The position numbers were made by a program, and so were the translations under genes. Below the pieces are notes generated by a model. It was given only the letters and a program-made list of their open reading frames with translations. It ran no database searches and had not been told where the DNA came from. A stretch of 64,000 nt of DNA from Bosea sp. BIWAKO-01 (GTDB lineage: Bacteria; Pseudomonadota; Alphaproteobacteria; Rhizobiales; Beijerinckiaceae), in contig NZ_BCQA01000001.1 of the NCBI RefSeq assembly GCF_001748145.1, positions 3,002,501 to 3,066,500 on the forward strand. Reading direction: 5' to 3'. Below are positions 9,141 through 20,695 of the stretch, in pieces. Numbering within the stretch: position 1 is the stretch's first letter; each line of letters opens with the position of its first letter.

Positions 9141-10997
9141 ATGACGACTGCTTTCGACGGGACGATCTCCGCCAACGTCGCAAGAAGCGCGGCGAGCAGC
9201 GCCGCCAAGACCGCGAAGGCGCTGGGCAAGCTGCCGGAATGGGATCTCAGCCATCTCTATCCGTCGATGGATTCGCCCGAGTTCAGCGCCGATCTCGACC
9301 GCGCGCTGACCGACTCGCAGCGTTTCGCCGCACTCTATCGCGGCAAGCTGGCGGATCTCGCCGCCCGTGACGACGCAAGCGCGACACTGGCCGAGGCTGT
9401 GCGAGCCTATGAGCAGCTGGACGATCTGCTCGGCAAGATCATGTCCTATGCCGGCCTCGTCTACTCCGGCGACACCACCGATCCGAAGCGCGCCAAGTTC
9501 TATGGTGACACCCAGGACCGGATGACGACCGCCTCGACCGAATTGCTGTTCTTCGGGCTCGAACTCAACCGCCTCGACGAGGCGCTGCTGGCCAAGGTCG
9601 CGGCCGGGCCGCCGCTGAGCCATTGGCAGCCCTGGATCGAGGATCTCGCCAAGGACAAGCCGCACCAGCTCGAAGACCGGATCGAGGAACTGTTCCACGA
9701 GAAGTCGGTGACGGGGCGCGGTGCCTGGAACCGGCTCTTCGACGAGACCGTCGCCTCGCTGCGGTTCACGGTGAATGGCGAGGAGCTGACGCTCGAGCTC
9801 ACCCTGAACAAGCTGCAGGATGCCGACGGCGCGGTGCGCAAGGCTGCGGCCGAAGCGCTGGGCACAGTGCTGCGCGGCAATCTGCGCACGTTCTCGCTGA
9901 TCACCAACACTTTGGCCAAGGACAAGGAAATCTCCGACCGCTGGCGCAAATTCGAGGATGTCGCCGATTCGCGGCATTTGGCGAACCGGGTCGAGCGAGA
10001 GGTCGTCGATGCCCTGGTCGCGGCTGTGCGCGAGGCCTATCCGCGCCTGTCGCACCGCTACTACAAGTTGAAGGCGCGCTGGTTTGGCCGCGAGGCGCTC
10101 GATTACTGGGACCGCAACGCGCCATTGCCGAAGGTCGAGCAGCGCACGATACCCTGGACCGAGGCGCGCGACACGGTTCTCGACGCCTATGGCGCCTTTT
10201 CGCCGGAGATGGCTGGCATTGCCCGGCGCTTCTTTGACGAGGGCTGGATCGATGCGCCGGCCCGGCCGGGCAAGGCGCCCGGCGCCTTCGCGCACCCGAC
10301 CGTGCCGTCAGTCCACCCCTATGTCCTGCTGAACTACCAGGGCAAGCCGCGCGACGTGATGACACTCGCCCATGAGCTCGGGCATGGCGTGCATCAGGTT
10401 CTGGCAGCGCCGAACGGGGCGCTGATGGCACCGACGCCGCTGACCCTGGCGGAGACGGCGAGCGTCTTCGGGGAGATGCTCACCTTCCGCAAGCTGCTCG
10501 ACGGAACCACCGATCCGAAGCAGCGCAAGGCGATGCTGGCGGCCAAGGTCGAGGACATGATCAATACGGTCGTGCGCCAGATCGCGTTCTACTCCTTCGA
10601 GCGCAAGGTGCATGAAGCGCGCAAGGCAGGCGAGCTGACGGCGGACCAGCTTTGCGAACTCTGGATGAGCGTGCAGGCGGAAAGTCTCGGGCCGGCGATC
10701 ACGCTTGGACCGGGCTATGAGCCGTTCTGGGCCTATATCCCGCATTTCATTCATTCGCCCTTCTACGTCTACGCCTATGCCTTCGGGGATTGCCTGGTGA
10801 ACTCGCTTTACGGCGTCTATCAGAACTCGGCCGGGGGCTTTCAGGAGCGCTATTTCGCCTTGCTCTCGGCCGGTGGAACCAAGCACCACTCCGAGCTTTT
10901 GAAGCCGTTTGGTCTCGATGCGCGCGATCCCGCTTTCTGGCAGATCGGCCTCACCATGATCGAGGGGCTGATCATCGAGCTGGAAGGAATGGCGTGA
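9141..10997 (+). CDS. pepF: M3-family oligoendopeptidase F
   Basis: The 618-residue protein is a cytoplasmic zinc metallopeptidase of family M3 (pepF/thimet type), which cleaves short peptides in the cytosol. The helical N-terminal half encloses the substrate channel. The zinc motif HELGH sits at residues 411-415 within MTLAHELGHGVHQVL, and the third ligand is the Glu in TLAETASVFGEML about 25 residues later. HSPFYVYAYAFG near the C-terminus is also typical of the family. The length matches the alphaproteobacterial pepF/M3 group. It is divergent from the sigma54 regulator gene and 26 bases upstream of a methyltransferase gene, so the three following plus-strand genes may be co-transcribed. 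Confidence 0.93.
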   Translation: MTTAFDGTISANVARSAASSAAKTAKALGKLPEWDLSHLYPSMDSPEFSADLDRALTDSQRFAALYRGKLADLAARDDASATLAEAVRAYEQLDDLLGKIMSYAGLVYSGDTTDPKRAKFYGDTQDRMTTASTELLFFGLELNRLDEALLAKVAAGPPLSHWQPWIEDLAKDKPHQLEDRIEELFHEKSVTGRGAWNRLFDETVASLRFTVNGEELTLELTLNKLQDADGAVRKAAAEALGTVLRGNLRTFSLITNTLAKDKEISDRWRKFEDVADSRHLANRVEREVVDALVAAVREAYPRLSHRYYKLKARWFGREALDYWDRNAPLPKVEQRTIPWTEARDTVLDAYGAFSPEMAGIARRFFDEGWIDAPARPGKAPGAFAHPTVPSVHPYVLLNYQGKPRDVMTLAHELGHGVHQVLAAPNGALMAPTPLTLAETASVFGEMLTFRKLLDGTTDPKQRKAMLAAKVEDMINTVVRQIAFYSFERKVHEARKAGELTADQLCELWMSVQAESLGPAITLGPGYEPFWAYIPHFIHSPFYVYAYAFGDCLVNSLYGVYQNSAGGFQERYFALLSAGGTKHHSELLKPFGLDARDPAFWQIGLTMIEGLIIELEGMA

Positions 10998-11023
10998 GGC
11001 CGCAATAGCGCTGGAGCGCGGGT

Positions 11024-11905
11024 ATGGCTGAGGGGCCCCTCGTTTTCGATCGTGATCTCGTCCGCCGCCGCCAGGCACGGGCGGTGGCGGGCGGCTATCC
11101 CGATTTCCTGCTGGCCCGCGCCAGCGAGGATCTCCAGGAGAGGCTGGCTGCGGTGCTGCGCCGCTTCGCATTGGCGGCCGATCTCGGCACTCCGCTGCCG
11201 GTTGCAGCACCCGTGCTGCGCGCCAAGGCCGAGGCGCTCTGGCGAATGGCGGAGACCGAGGGGGGGAGAGGCGATGTCGTCGGGGATCTCGAGCGCTTGC
11301 CGCTTGCTGCGGCCTCGATCGATCTCGCGGCTTCGTTGCTCGCCCTGCACGGCGTCAACGACCTGCCAGGGGCGCTGATCCAGATCAGGCGGGCTCTCAG
11401 GCCCGATGGCCTCTTCATCGGCTGCCTGCTGGGCGGTCGCACGCTTCAGGAATTGCGCGAAGTCCTGCTTGCCGCCGAAGCCGAGACGACCGGCGGCGTG
11501 AGCCCGCGTGTCGCGCCCTTCGCCGATCTGCGCGACATGGGCAGCCTGCTGCAGCGCGCGGGATTCGCGCTTCCGGTGGTCGACAGCGAACTCGTCACGG
11601 TGCGCTATCGCGATCTGTTCGGCCTGCTGCGTGATCTACGCGCGATGGGTTGGGCCAATGCGCTGACCGACCGGCGCAAGGCGCCGCTACGTCGCGACAC
11701 CCTGATGCGCGCAGCTGCGCTCTATGCCGAGCGTTTTGCCGATCCCGACAGCCGGTTGCGCGCCACGTTCGAGATCGTCTGGCTTTCCGGCTGGGCGCCG
11801 CATGAGAGCCAGCAGAAGCCACTCAGGCCGGGCTCGGCCAAGGCGAGGCTGGCGGATGCGCTCGGCGTGCCCGAGATCGGGACAGGCGAGAAGCCGGGGC
11901 AATGA
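11024..11905 (+). CDS. Class I SAM methyltransferase (BioC/NDUFAF5-like)
   Basis: The 293-residue protein resembles the NDUFAF5 (C20orf7)/BioC-like group of SAM-dependent enzymes. It has an N-terminal FDRDLVRRRQARA helix and a class I Rossmann fold. The acidic motif region GDVVGDLERLPLAAASIDLAA and the post-IV strand LRPDGLFIGCLLGG are recognisable. A C-terminal region ends in RATFEIVWLSGWAPHESQQKP, a hallmark of the mitochondrial complex I assembly factor and its alphaproteobacterial relatives. The usual E/DxGxGxG motif I is poorly conserved, which the NDUFAF5 branch tolerates. The substrate is not known for bacterial members. It is 26 bases from pepF and 16 from the thioesterase gene. Confidence 0.85.
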   Translation: MAEGPLVFDRDLVRRRQARAVAGGYPDFLLARASEDLQERLAAVLRRFALAADLGTPLPVAAPVLRAKAEALWRMAETEGGRGDVVGDLERLPLAAASIDLAASLLALHGVNDLPGALIQIRRALRPDGLFIGCLLGGRTLQELREVLLAAEAETTGGVSPRVAPFADLRDMGSLLQRAGFALPVVDSELVTVRYRDLFGLLRDLRAMGWANALTDRRKAPLRRDTLMRAAALYAERFADPDSRLRATFEIVWLSGWAPHESQQKPLRPGSAKARLADALGVPEIGTGEKPGQ

Positions 11906-11921
11906 CGGGGAGCAGCAGCCC

Positions 11922-12374
11922 ATGAGCGAACGCGCGGTACGGCTTGCTCGCTCCCATTTCAGGCTGTTTCGCGCGATTCCGACGCGTTGGGCCGATAACG
12001 ACGCCTATGGTCACGTCAACAACGTGGTCTATTACTCCTGGTTCGACACGGCGGTGAATGCCTGGCTGATCGAGCAGGGGCATCTCGATCTTGCGGGAAG
12101 CGAGATTGTCGGCCTCGTGGTCGAAACGGCCTGCACCTATTTCGAAAGCGTCGCCTTCCCCGAGACGATTGAGGCTGGAATTGCGGTCGAGAAACTGGGC
12201 CGCAGTTCGGTGACCTATCGGATCGGCATTTTCCGGCGCGATGGTGAGCAGGCGGCGGCGCAGGGCCGCTTCACCCATGTCTATGTCGGGCGCGCCAGCC
12301 AGAAGCCGGCCCCGATCCCGGCTGGATTGCGCGATGCGCTTCAGGCGCTCGCCGTATCGGACGCGCCGGGCTGA
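11922..12374 (+). CDS. Hot-dog acyl-CoA thioesterase (4HBT/YbgC type)
   Basis: The 150-residue protein has the single hot-dog fold of 4-hydroxybenzoyl-CoA thioesterase/YbgC relatives. TRWADNDAYGHVNNVVYYSWFD (about residues 17-38) contains the catalytic Asp and the HVNN loop, followed by the strand AVEKLGRSSVTYRIGIF. Members hydrolyse short-chain or aromatic acyl-CoA thioesters in the cytosol. I chose the ATG at 11922, with GGGGAG upstream and full coverage of the domain; the frame is open further but the extension has no homology-like sequence. It sits 16 bases after the methyltransferase gene, suggesting one transcript. The natural substrate is not clear. Confidence 0.88.
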   Translation: MSERAVRLARSHFRLFRAIPTRWADNDAYGHVNNVVYYSWFDTAVNAWLIEQGHLDLAGSEIVGLVVETACTYFESVAFPETIEAGIAVEKLGRSSVTYRIGIFRRDGEQAAAQGRFTHVYVGRASQKPAPIPAGLRDALQALAVSDAPG

Positions 12375-12538
12375 TCTCAGCGCGGGGCACCCGTTGGTGC
12401 TCTTACGGGCGGAACAGGCTTGAATGCACGCCTGCATGGCGATGATCGGCGGGAATGCGTTGTCTCCGGCGGACAAGCAGGTTATGCCCCGCGCATCAGA
12501 GGCGGGCCGGGCGTCCGCGATCAGGGACCAGGCGAGCC

Positions 12539-14749
<2,211 letters not shown>

Positions 14750-14761
14750 GGAGACACGATC

Positions 14762-14998
14762 ATGGCGATGGACGCGCGCGATATCGAGGCGATGATCAAG
14801 GCGGCGCTGCCGGACGCGGTTATCGAGATCAAGGATCTCGCGGGGGATGGCGACCACTACGCGGCGACCGTGACCTCGGCCGCCTTCAAGGGCAAGAGCC
14901 GGGTTCAGCAACATCAGATGGTCTATGCCGCGCTGCAAGGCCGCATGGGCGGCGTGCTGCATGCCCTTGCGCTGACGACGACGGTTCCCCAGAATTAG
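14762..14998 (+). CDS. bolA: BolA-family protein
   Basis: The 78-residue protein has the BolA fold and the C-terminal signature [14 protein letters not shown] with the conserved His that ligates an Fe-S cluster together with monothiol glutaredoxin. [19 protein letters not shown] replaces the longer loop of E. coli BolA, placing it in the YrbA/BolA2-like group. It lies 12 bases after purL and 47 bases before grxD, whose product is its known physical partner in [2Fe-2S] heterodimers used for iron sensing or cluster delivery. Co-transcription with purL is likely. Confidence 0.93.
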   Translation: MAMDARDIEAMIKAALPDAVIEIKDLAGDGDHYAATVTSAAFKGKSRVQQHQMVYAALQGRMGGVLHALALTTTVPQN

Positions 14999-15045
14999 TA
15001 GAGATGATCCGGCGGGCCTTGACCCCGCCTCAGGAGAGAAGACCG

Positions 15046-15381
15046 ATGAGCGACGTCAACGCCCGTATCGACGCCGAAGTGAAGTCCAGCGACGTCGTGC
15101 TCTTCATGAAGGGCACGCCCCAGTTCCCGATGTGCGGCTTCTCCGGGCAGGTCGCCCAGATCCTTGGTTATCTCGGCGTGTCCTACAAGGGCGTGAACGT
15201 GCTGGAAGACCAGGAGATCCGCGAGGGCATCAAGGCCTATTCCAACTGGCCGACCATCCCGCAGCTCTACGTCAAGGGCGAGTTCATCGGCGGGTGCGAT
15301 ATCACCCGCGAGATGTTCCAGGCTGGCGAGCTGCAGGCGCTGTTCGAGGAAAAGGGCATCACCGTCAAGCAGGCGAGCTAA
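15046..15381 (+). CDS. grxD: Monothiol glutaredoxin Grx4
   Basis: The 111-residue protein is a single-domain monothiol glutaredoxin. It carries the CGFS active site at residues 30-33 (PMCGFSGQ), the cis-Pro motif [16 protein letters not shown] and the conserved GGCDI glutathione-binding turn. It binds a glutathione-ligated [2Fe-2S] cluster and transfers it to targets or to BolA. The ATG at 15046 has AGGAGA ten bases upstream; an earlier in-frame ATG at 15004 would add a non-homologous leader. It is the third gene of the purL-bolA-grxD run and ends near a weak hairpin facing the convergent DUF1272 gene. Confidence 0.95.
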   Translation: MSDVNARIDAEVKSSDVVLFMKGTPQFPMCGFSGQVAQILGYLGVSYKGVNVLEDQEIREGIKAYSNWPTIPQLYVKGEFIGGCDITREMFQAGELQALFEEKGITVKQAS

Positions 15382-15389
15382 GGCTCGTC

Positions 15390-15414
15390 CGACGCATCCG
15401 CGGAGCTTGCGTCG
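15390..15414. terminator. Weak hairpin between convergent grxD and DUF1272 genes
   Basis: CGACGCA (15390-15396) pairs with TGCGTCG (15408-15414) around an 11-nt loop, with a further GGCT/AGCC outer pairing. It occupies most of the 39 bases between the two convergent stop codons, so it could serve both directions. There is no T-run. Confidence 0.4.
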
Positions 15415-15420
15415 TAGCCT

Positions 15421-15669
15421 TCAGGCCGCGGCGCATTCCGGGTGGGGCTTGCGGATCCGGTCCTGCGAGGGCGGGTATTTTTTCAGCTTGTCGGCGGGCC
15501 TGATCGGCCTGCGCACCAGTTCGCCGCCGCAGTTCGGGCAAGCGCCCTTGAAGCGCGTCTCGCTGCAGTCGGCGCAGAAGGTGCATTCGAAGGTGCAGAT
15601 CATCGCGTCGCGCGCCTCCGGCGGCAGGTCGCGGTCGCAGCATTCACAGTTCGGGCGAAGTTGCAGCAT
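15421..15669 (-). CDS. DUF1272 zinc-ribbon-like protein
   Basis: The 82-residue protein consists almost entirely of a DUF1272 domain. It is Cys-rich, with CECCDRDLPPEA, then CTFECTFCADC and CPNCGGEL, which should bind two metal ions, probably zinc. Proteins of this family are small cytoplasmic proteins of unknown function found widely in proteobacteria. The ATG at 15669 (MLQLRPNCECC) is the family start; the frame is open ten codons further. It is convergent with grxD. The C-terminal RRPIRPADKLKKYPPS tail is basic. Confidence 0.85.
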   Translation of the reverse strand: MLQLRPNCECCDRDLPPEARDAMICTFECTFCADCSETRFKGACPNCGGELVRRPIRPADKLKKYPPSQDRIRKPHPECAAA

Positions 15670-15759
15670 GGCATTCTCCAGACGCGGCGGGGAGATCATG
15701 CGACCGGCGATGCTGCGCCGCCAGCGCGACTTGCTGATGAGATCGATCAGCCCAGGCGA

Positions 15760-16743
15760 TTATTTCACCAAAAGCCAGTCCTCGACGACCAGCGCATCGA
15801 GGCCGCTGGTGTAGAACATCAGGATCGCATCCTCTGCCGTGTGCAGAATGGGCTTGCCCATGATGTTGAACGAGGTGTTGAGGATCACCGGCACGCCGGT
15901 GATGGCGTGGAAGGCTGAGATCAGTGCGTGATAGCGCTCGTTGCGGTCGGCCGTGACGCTCTGGAGCCGGCCTGTTGCGTCCTCATGAACCACGGCGGGG
16001 ACGCGTCCGCGCACGGGCGGCTTCCAGACCAGGGTGCGCTCCATATAGGGCGAGTCCTGGTAGTCCTCGAACCAGTCCGTGCCGTGTTCGGCCAGAATCG
16101 ACGGGGCGAAGGGGCGGAAGGCCTCGCGATATTTGACCTTGGCGTTGAGCAGATCCTTGGCATCGGTCGGGCGCGGATCGGCAAGGATCGAGCGGTTCCC
16201 GAGCGCACGTGGGCCGAATTCGGCCTTGCCCTGGACCCAGCCGACAAGCTTGCCCTCGGCAAGCAGCCGGGCTGTCACCGGGGCGACCTCCTTCGGTGCG
16301 AGACGCTTCAGGCGGGGCCCCCAGGCCGCCATGCGCTCCAGCGGCTCGGTCGAGACGCGCGAGCCGAGATAGGGCGTCATCGGGCCCTTCGGTGCGCGCC
16401 AGTCCGGATGTGCCTCGGCATGGGCGAGCTAGGCCGCCCCAATGGCATTGCCGTCATCGGCGGGAGCGGAGGGGACGAACACCTTGCTGAAGCCGTGCAT
16501 CTGCTCGAGGAACCCGGTGATCTCCCCGCTTCAGGTCGTCGCGATCTGTACCGGAGCGCCTGCCGGGATGTAGCGCTTGAGCAGGCTTTCCATCCGCGGC
16601 GCGGAATCGCGCTCGCAATTCGGGGCGCGCTTATATTGCAGGTAGCGCTCGGTCGCCTCGGCGAAGAGCACCTCGCCATCGGGGCCAACGATCGCGATCG
16701 CGGGGTCGTGGAAAGTGGTCGCGAGGCCGATCGTGTAGCTCAT
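15760..16743 (-). pseudogene. Decayed carbamoyltransferase (NodU/CmcH family)
   Basis: One minus-strand frame runs from ATG 16743 to the stop at 15760. It is broken by TGA at 16531-16533 and TAG at 16429-16431. The first about 70 codons encode the usual family start (YTIGLATTFHDPAIAIVGPD). After the first stop come HGFSKVFVPSAPADDGNAIG and, after the second, the whole C-terminal domain with GKAEFGPRALGNRSILADPR and NTSFNIMGKPI. Intact family members have about 550-600 residues, so roughly 250 codons covering most of the Kae1-like N-domain are missing between the two parts. The frame is the same throughout, so this is an internal deletion plus two nonsense changes, not a frameshift. A 206-residue C-terminal product could start at 16380 but would lack the carbamoyl-adenylate site. 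Confidence 0.85.
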
Positions 16744-16788
16744 GCCGCAACGATATGCAGAGCGCGCGATCAGGCAAACCGTGGCGGC

Positions 16789-17418
16789 TCAGCGTCCGAG
16801 CGCCGTGCGGATGAAGGAGAGCGCGTCCTGGCTGGCCCAGTCGGCAGGGCCCTGGAGCATCGCGAGTTCACAGCCCGACGGGTCGACCAAGAAGCTGACC
16901 GGCATGCCTTCGATCTTCTTGGCCGAGCGCAGATCCTGGAAGACCTTCGCCTCCGGATCGGCGTAATAGCGGAGCTGATCGATCTTGCGCTCGGCAAGCC
17001 AGGTTTTCGGCTTTTCGAGGTTCCGGGTGTCGATATTGACCGCTACCACCGCAAAATCCTGGCCGCCGAGCTTGCCCTGCAGCGCGTCCAGCGACGGCAT
17101 CTCATGCAGGCAGGGCAGGCACCAGGTCGCCCAGAGATTGACCAGGACGGTCCGCCCCTTGAAGGCCGACAATGTCGTGGGCTGGCCGTCGGGGCCGTTG
17201 AAGGCGAGGTTCGGCAGGGGTTGCGAGGCTTTTGCAACCTCTACGGCTGCAAGTTCGCCGCGTGCCAATGGCCGCAGTTTTTCAGCGGTCGCTGCCGCGG
17301 CAGAGCATGATCCCGAATTGCCGGCCTGGCCCTGGACAGAGTAGAAGGCCGCGACGCCGCCGAGTGCAATCAGGGCGAGAGCGCCGAAGGCGGCAAGTGT
17401 TTTCGAACGAGACGTCAT
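16789..17418 (-). CDS. tlpA: TlpA-like thiol:disulfide reductase
   Basis: The 209-residue protein has an N-terminal signal anchor (residues 8-27). A periplasmic thioredoxin domain follows, with the active site WCLPC (Cys100 and Cys103) in [20 protein letters not shown] and the cis-Pro loop [15 protein letters not shown]. An extra Cys at residue 38 lies just after the membrane segment, as in Bradyrhizobium TlpA. TlpA-type proteins keep copper-site cysteines of cytochrome oxidase or its CopC/ScoI-like partners reduced. The gene is divergent from argH with 29 bases between start codons, an arrangement conserved in Hyphomicrobiales together with downstream lptM-lysA. Confidence 0.92.
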   Translation of the reverse strand: MTSRSKTLAAFGALALIALGGVAAFYSVQGQAGNSGSCSAAAATAEKLRPLARGELAAVEVAKASQPLPNLAFNGPDGQPTTLSAFKGRTVLVNLWATWCLPCLHEMPSLDALQGKLGGQDFAVVAVNIDTRNLEKPKTWLAERKIDQLRYYADPEAKVFQDLRSAKKIEGMPVSFLVDPSGCELAMLQGPADWASQDALSFIRTALGR

Positions 17419-17447
17419 TGGGCGTCCAAAAAGCAGGAAAGAGCGTC

Positions 17448-18839
17448 GTGAGCAATCGCATGTGGGGAGGGCGTTTCGCCACGGGGCCGGACGCGATCAT
17501 GGAGGAGATCAATGCCTCCATCGACTTCGACCAGCGCCTGTGGCGCCAGGATATCCGGGGTTCGCTGGCGCATGCGGCGATGCTGGGCGAGACCGGCATC
17601 CTGACCCGCGAAGATGTGAACGTGATCAGCGCAGGGCTCAAGGCGATCGAGGCCGAGATCGAGGCCGGCACGTTCACGTTCTCCCGCGCTCTCGAAGACA
17701 TTCACATGAATGTCGAGAGCAATCTCAAGGAGCGGATCGGCGCTGCGGCGGGCCGTCTGCACACGGCCCGCTCGCGCAACGATCAGGTCGCGACCGATAT
17801 GCGCCTGTGGGTGCGCGATACGCTCGAAACGCTCGATCGGCAGATCGCCGACCTGCAACTGGCTCTTGCCGAAAAGGCCGAGGCCCATGCCGGCGCGGTG
17901 ATGCCGGGCTTCACGCATCTGCAGTCGGCGCAGCCGGTGACTTTCGGGCATCATATGCTCGCCTATGTCGAAATGCTGGCGCGCGACCGCGGTCGTGTCC
18001 ACGATGCGCGCGAACGCCTCAACGAATGCCCGCTCGGTGCTGCGGCGCTTGCCGGTACATCCTTTCCGATCGATCGCTTCCACACGGCCAAGGCGCTCGG
18101 CTTCGCCAGGCCGACGGCCAATTCACTGGATTCCGTCTCGGATCGCGATTTCGTCCTGGAGACACTCGCGGCGGCCTCGATCTGCGCCATGCATCTATCG
18201 CGTTTCGCCGAGGAGATCGTGCTGTGGGCGACGCCCCAGTTCGGCTTCGTCAAGCTCTCGGACAAGTTCTCGACCGGCTCCTCGATCATGCCGCAGAAGC
18301 GCAATCCCGACGCCGCCGAACTGGTGCGCGGCAAGGCGGGACGCGTCTTCGGGCATCTTCAGGCGCTGCTGACGATGATGAAGGGGCTGCCGCTCACCTA
18401 TTCCAAGGATATGCAGGAGGACAAGGAAGGCACTTTCGATGCGCTGCAGTCGCTCTCGCTTTGCCTTGCCGCCACGTCGGGCATGGTCCGCGACATGGAG
18501 CCCAATCTGAAGGTGATGAAGAAGGCGGCGGGCCTCGGCTACGCCACCGCGACCGACCTTGCCGATTGGCTGGTCCGGGTTCTGAAGATGCCGTTCCGGG
18601 ATGCGCATCACGTCACCGGCAAGCTGGTCGGCCTCGCTTCTGCCAGGGGCGTCGGGCTGGAGAAGCTGACGCTGGCCGAGATGCAGGACGTCGAGCCGAA
18701 GATCACCGAGGCTGTCTTCGCCGTGCTCGGCGTCGAACAGTCGGTGAAGAGCCGTGTCAGCTATGGCGGCACGGCGCCGGCCAATGTCCGTCGCCAGGCC
18801 AAGCGCTGGCTGAAGCAGCTCGCCAAGGAGCAGCAGTGA
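17448..18839 (+). CDS. argH: Argininosuccinate lyase
   Basis: The 463-residue enzyme performs the last step of arginine synthesis, splitting argininosuccinate into arginine and fumarate in the cytosol as a homotetramer. The family signature [12 protein letters not shown] carries the catalytic Ser on a flexible loop. [19 protein letters not shown] and [16 protein letters not shown] (catalytic His) supply the other two conserved regions. I chose GTG at 17448 ([10 protein letters not shown]) because AGGAAAGAG lies 7-14 bases upstream; ATG at 17460 would lose four residues. The 3' end is followed by two hairpins, then lptM and lysA. Confidence 0.95.
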   Translation: MSNRMWGGRFATGPDAIMEEINASIDFDQRLWRQDIRGSLAHAAMLGETGILTREDVNVISAGLKAIEAEIEAGTFTFSRALEDIHMNVESNLKERIGAAAGRLHTARSRNDQVATDMRLWVRDTLETLDRQIADLQLALAEKAEAHAGAVMPGFTHLQSAQPVTFGHHMLAYVEMLARDRGRVHDARERLNECPLGAAALAGTSFPIDRFHTAKALGFARPTANSLDSVSDRDFVLETLAAASICAMHLSRFAEEIVLWATPQFGFVKLSDKFSTGSSIMPQKRNPDAAELVRGKAGRVFGHLQALLTMMKGLPLTYSKDMQEDKEGTFDALQSLSLCLAATSGMVRDMEPNLKVMKKAAGLGYATATDLADWLVRVLKMPFRDAHHVTGKLVGLASARGVGLEKLTLAEMQDVEPKITEAVFAVLGVEQSVKSRVSYGGTAPANVRRQAKRWLKQLAKEQQ

Positions 18840-18854
18840 CAATTCGTGGGAGGT

Positions 18855-18921
18855 GCCCCGGCTCGACCGGGGCATGACCGCAGGCGATTCCCGGGGCTAC
18901 CCTGCACTCTGCCCTGGGAAT
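18855..18921 (+). repeat. Pair of extragenic hairpins after argH
   Basis: GCCCCGG (18855-18861) pairs with CCGGGGC (18867-18873) around CTCGA. A second near-perfect dyad runs 887-896 against 912-921 (ATTCCCGGGG with CCCTGGGAAT, one mismatch). Both end in GCATGAC or GAATGAC, the flank typical of REP-like palindromes in Hyphomicrobiales. They probably also act as the 3' end of argH mRNA. Confidence 0.5.
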
Positions 18922-19004
18922 GACGCTCCGTCGCTGCAAAGGCTCGCAAGCGCGCGCGCCTTTCGCTACAGTACCCGCCACATATTGCCCGAGGATTCCC
19001 GTTC

Positions 19005-19265
19005 GTGCCGCATCCCCGCCTGAAACTCGGCCGCGCCATCGTGGTCGCCGGCCTGCTAGGTCTCGCTTTGACTGCCTGCGGCCGCAAGGGACCGCTCGAA
19101 GCGCCGCCGAACGCGACCAACGCCATCGACCTGCCTGACGAGGACATCGGTGCGGTCGAGAACCGCGTGCCGGACACCACGACGTCGCCGATCGCCAAGC
19201 CGCCGAAATCGAGCCGCGCCATTGCCATTCCGAACAAGAGCTTCCTGCTCGACCCTCTGCTCTGA
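19005..19265 (+). CDS. lptM: LptM-type small outer-membrane lipoprotein
   Basis: The 86-residue precursor has a lipoprotein signal peptide with lipobox LTAC (Cys at about residue 25) and then the family motif CGRKGPLEAPP. LptM (formerly YifL) is a small lipoprotein that helps the LptDE lipopolysaccharide translocon mature. The start is GTG at 19005 with GAGGA about ten bases upstream; no ATG serves the frame. The gene ends seven bases before lysA, a conserved proteobacterial neighbourhood. The rest of the mature chain is hydrophilic and proline-rich. Confidence 0.85.
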   Translation: MPHPRLKLGRAIVVAGLLGLALTACGRKGPLEAPPNATNAIDLPDEDIGAVENRVPDTTTSPIAKPPKSSRAIAIPNKSFLLDPLL

Positions 19266-19272
19266 GATCCCG

Positions 19273-20565
19273 ATGCATCACTTTGCCTATCGCGACGGCG
19301 CGCTCTTCGCCGAGGATGTCGATCTGCGCCGGATTGCGGCCGAGGTCGGGACGCCGGTCTATGTCTATTCCTCGGCGACGATCGAGCGGCACTACAGGCT
19401 GTTCGAGAGCGCAATGCGCGGCATCGATCCCGCAGGGCCGGCGCCGCATGTGTTCTATGCCGTCAAGGCGAACGGCAATCTCGGCGTCCTGAAGACGCTG
19501 GCCGCGCTCGGCGCGGGGGCCGATACCGTCTCGGAAGGCGAAGTGCGCAAGGCGCTTGCCGCCGGTTTCGCTCCCGAGAAGATCGTCTTTTCCGGTGTCG
19601 GCAAGAGCGAGAGCGAACTCGCCTTCGCTGTCGGGGCCGGCATCTTCCAGATCAACATCGAGTCGGAGAGCGAACTCGACCTGCTGTCGAAGGTGGCGGC
19701 GAGGCTCGGCAAGCGCCAGGAGGCTGTCTTCCGCGTCAATCCCGATGTCGGCGCCGGCGGCCACGCCAAGATCACCACCGGCTCCGCCGCCAACAAGTTC
19801 GGCGTTTCCTTCGAGGAGGCGAGCCGGCTCTACGCACGCGCCGCCAATATGCCGGGCGTCCGGATGATGGGGCTGGCGGTCCATATCGGCAGCCAGATCC
19901 GCGAGACCGAGGCTTTCGAGGCGGCTTACGCCAAGATGGTCGGCCTGGTGGGCAGCCTGCGGGCCGAGGGGCATCGGGTTGACCGGCTCGATCTCGGCGG
20001 TGGCCTGGGGATTCCCTACGAGATCCCGAAGGATTTCGATCATGGGCCGAGCCTGATCGAGGATTACGCCGCCATGGTCGGACGTGTCACCAAGGGGCTC
20101 GACGTCGAACTTGGTTTCGAGCCCGGCCGCCTGATCGTCGGCAATGCCGGCGTCCTGCTGACGCAGGTGTTGCATCTCAATTCGCGGCCCACCAAGCAGT
20201 TTCTCGTCGTCGATGCGGCGATGAACGACCTGCTGCGGCCGGCGATGTACGAGGCCTATCACGAGATCTGGCCGGTGGCAGAGCCCGCTGCCGAGATGCG
20301 CAAGCTTGCCTATGATGTGGTCGGACCGATCTGCGAATCGGGCGACACCTTCACCACCGATCGCCTGCTGCCGGAGCTGAAGCAGCACGATCTGATCGCC
20401 TTCATGACAGCAGGGGCCTATGGCGCCAGCATGTCTTCGACTTATAATCAGCGCCCGCTGGTCGCCGAAGTGCTGGTCAAGGGTGCCGAATTTGCCGTGA
20501 CGCGCCCGCGCCAGAGCTATGAAGACCTGATCGGCACGGATCGTGCACCGCCTTGGCTGGCCTGA
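19273..20565 (+). CDS. lysA: Diaminopimelate decarboxylase
   Basis: The 430-residue PLP enzyme converts meso-diaminopimelate to lysine. The alanine-racemase-like barrel shows the PLP lysine in HVFYAVKANGNLGVL (about residue 60). HIGSQI, the glycine loop LGGGLGIPYE and GFEPGRLIVGNAG follow. The C-terminal sheet domain contributes GPICESGDTF, whose Cys-Glu-Ser-Gly motif is specific for this decarboxylase. The ATG at 19273 lies seven bases after lptM, so translation is likely coupled. The TIGR02302 gene follows after 130 bases on the same strand, as in many relatives. Confidence 0.95.
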   Translation: MHHFAYRDGALFAEDVDLRRIAAEVGTPVYVYSSATIERHYRLFESAMRGIDPAGPAPHVFYAVKANGNLGVLKTLAALGAGADTVSEGEVRKALAAGFAPEKIVFSGVGKSESELAFAVGAGIFQINIESESELDLLSKVAARLGKRQEAVFRVNPDVGAGGHAKITTGSAANKFGVSFEEASRLYARAANMPGVRMMGLAVHIGSQIRETEAFEAAYAKMVGLVGSLRAEGHRVDRLDLGGGLGIPYEIPKDFDHGPSLIEDYAAMVGRVTKGLDVELGFEPGRLIVGNAGVLLTQVLHLNSRPTKQFLVVDAAMNDLLRPAMYEAYHEIWPVAEPAAEMRKLAYDVVGPICESGDTFTTDRLLPELKQHDLIAFMTAGAYGASMSSTYNQRPLVAEVLVKGAEFAVTRPRQSYEDLIGTDRAPPWLA

Positions 20566-20695
20566 GCCTGCGGTTCACGAAACGCGGAGCGGCCTGTGTG
20601 TGACGGGGCTGTACTCTGGCCTTGCCATATTCACGTGCTAGCGTGCTGTTACTTGGTGGGGTTCACGCGGAGCGGGGGCGGCTCGGAGCGACGGC

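Noticed and set aside
16377..16688. A 103-codon minus-strand frame inside the carbamoyltransferase pseudogene.
   Set aside because: It lies in a different frame from the recognisable family sequence and has a low-complexity Arg/Ser-rich product.
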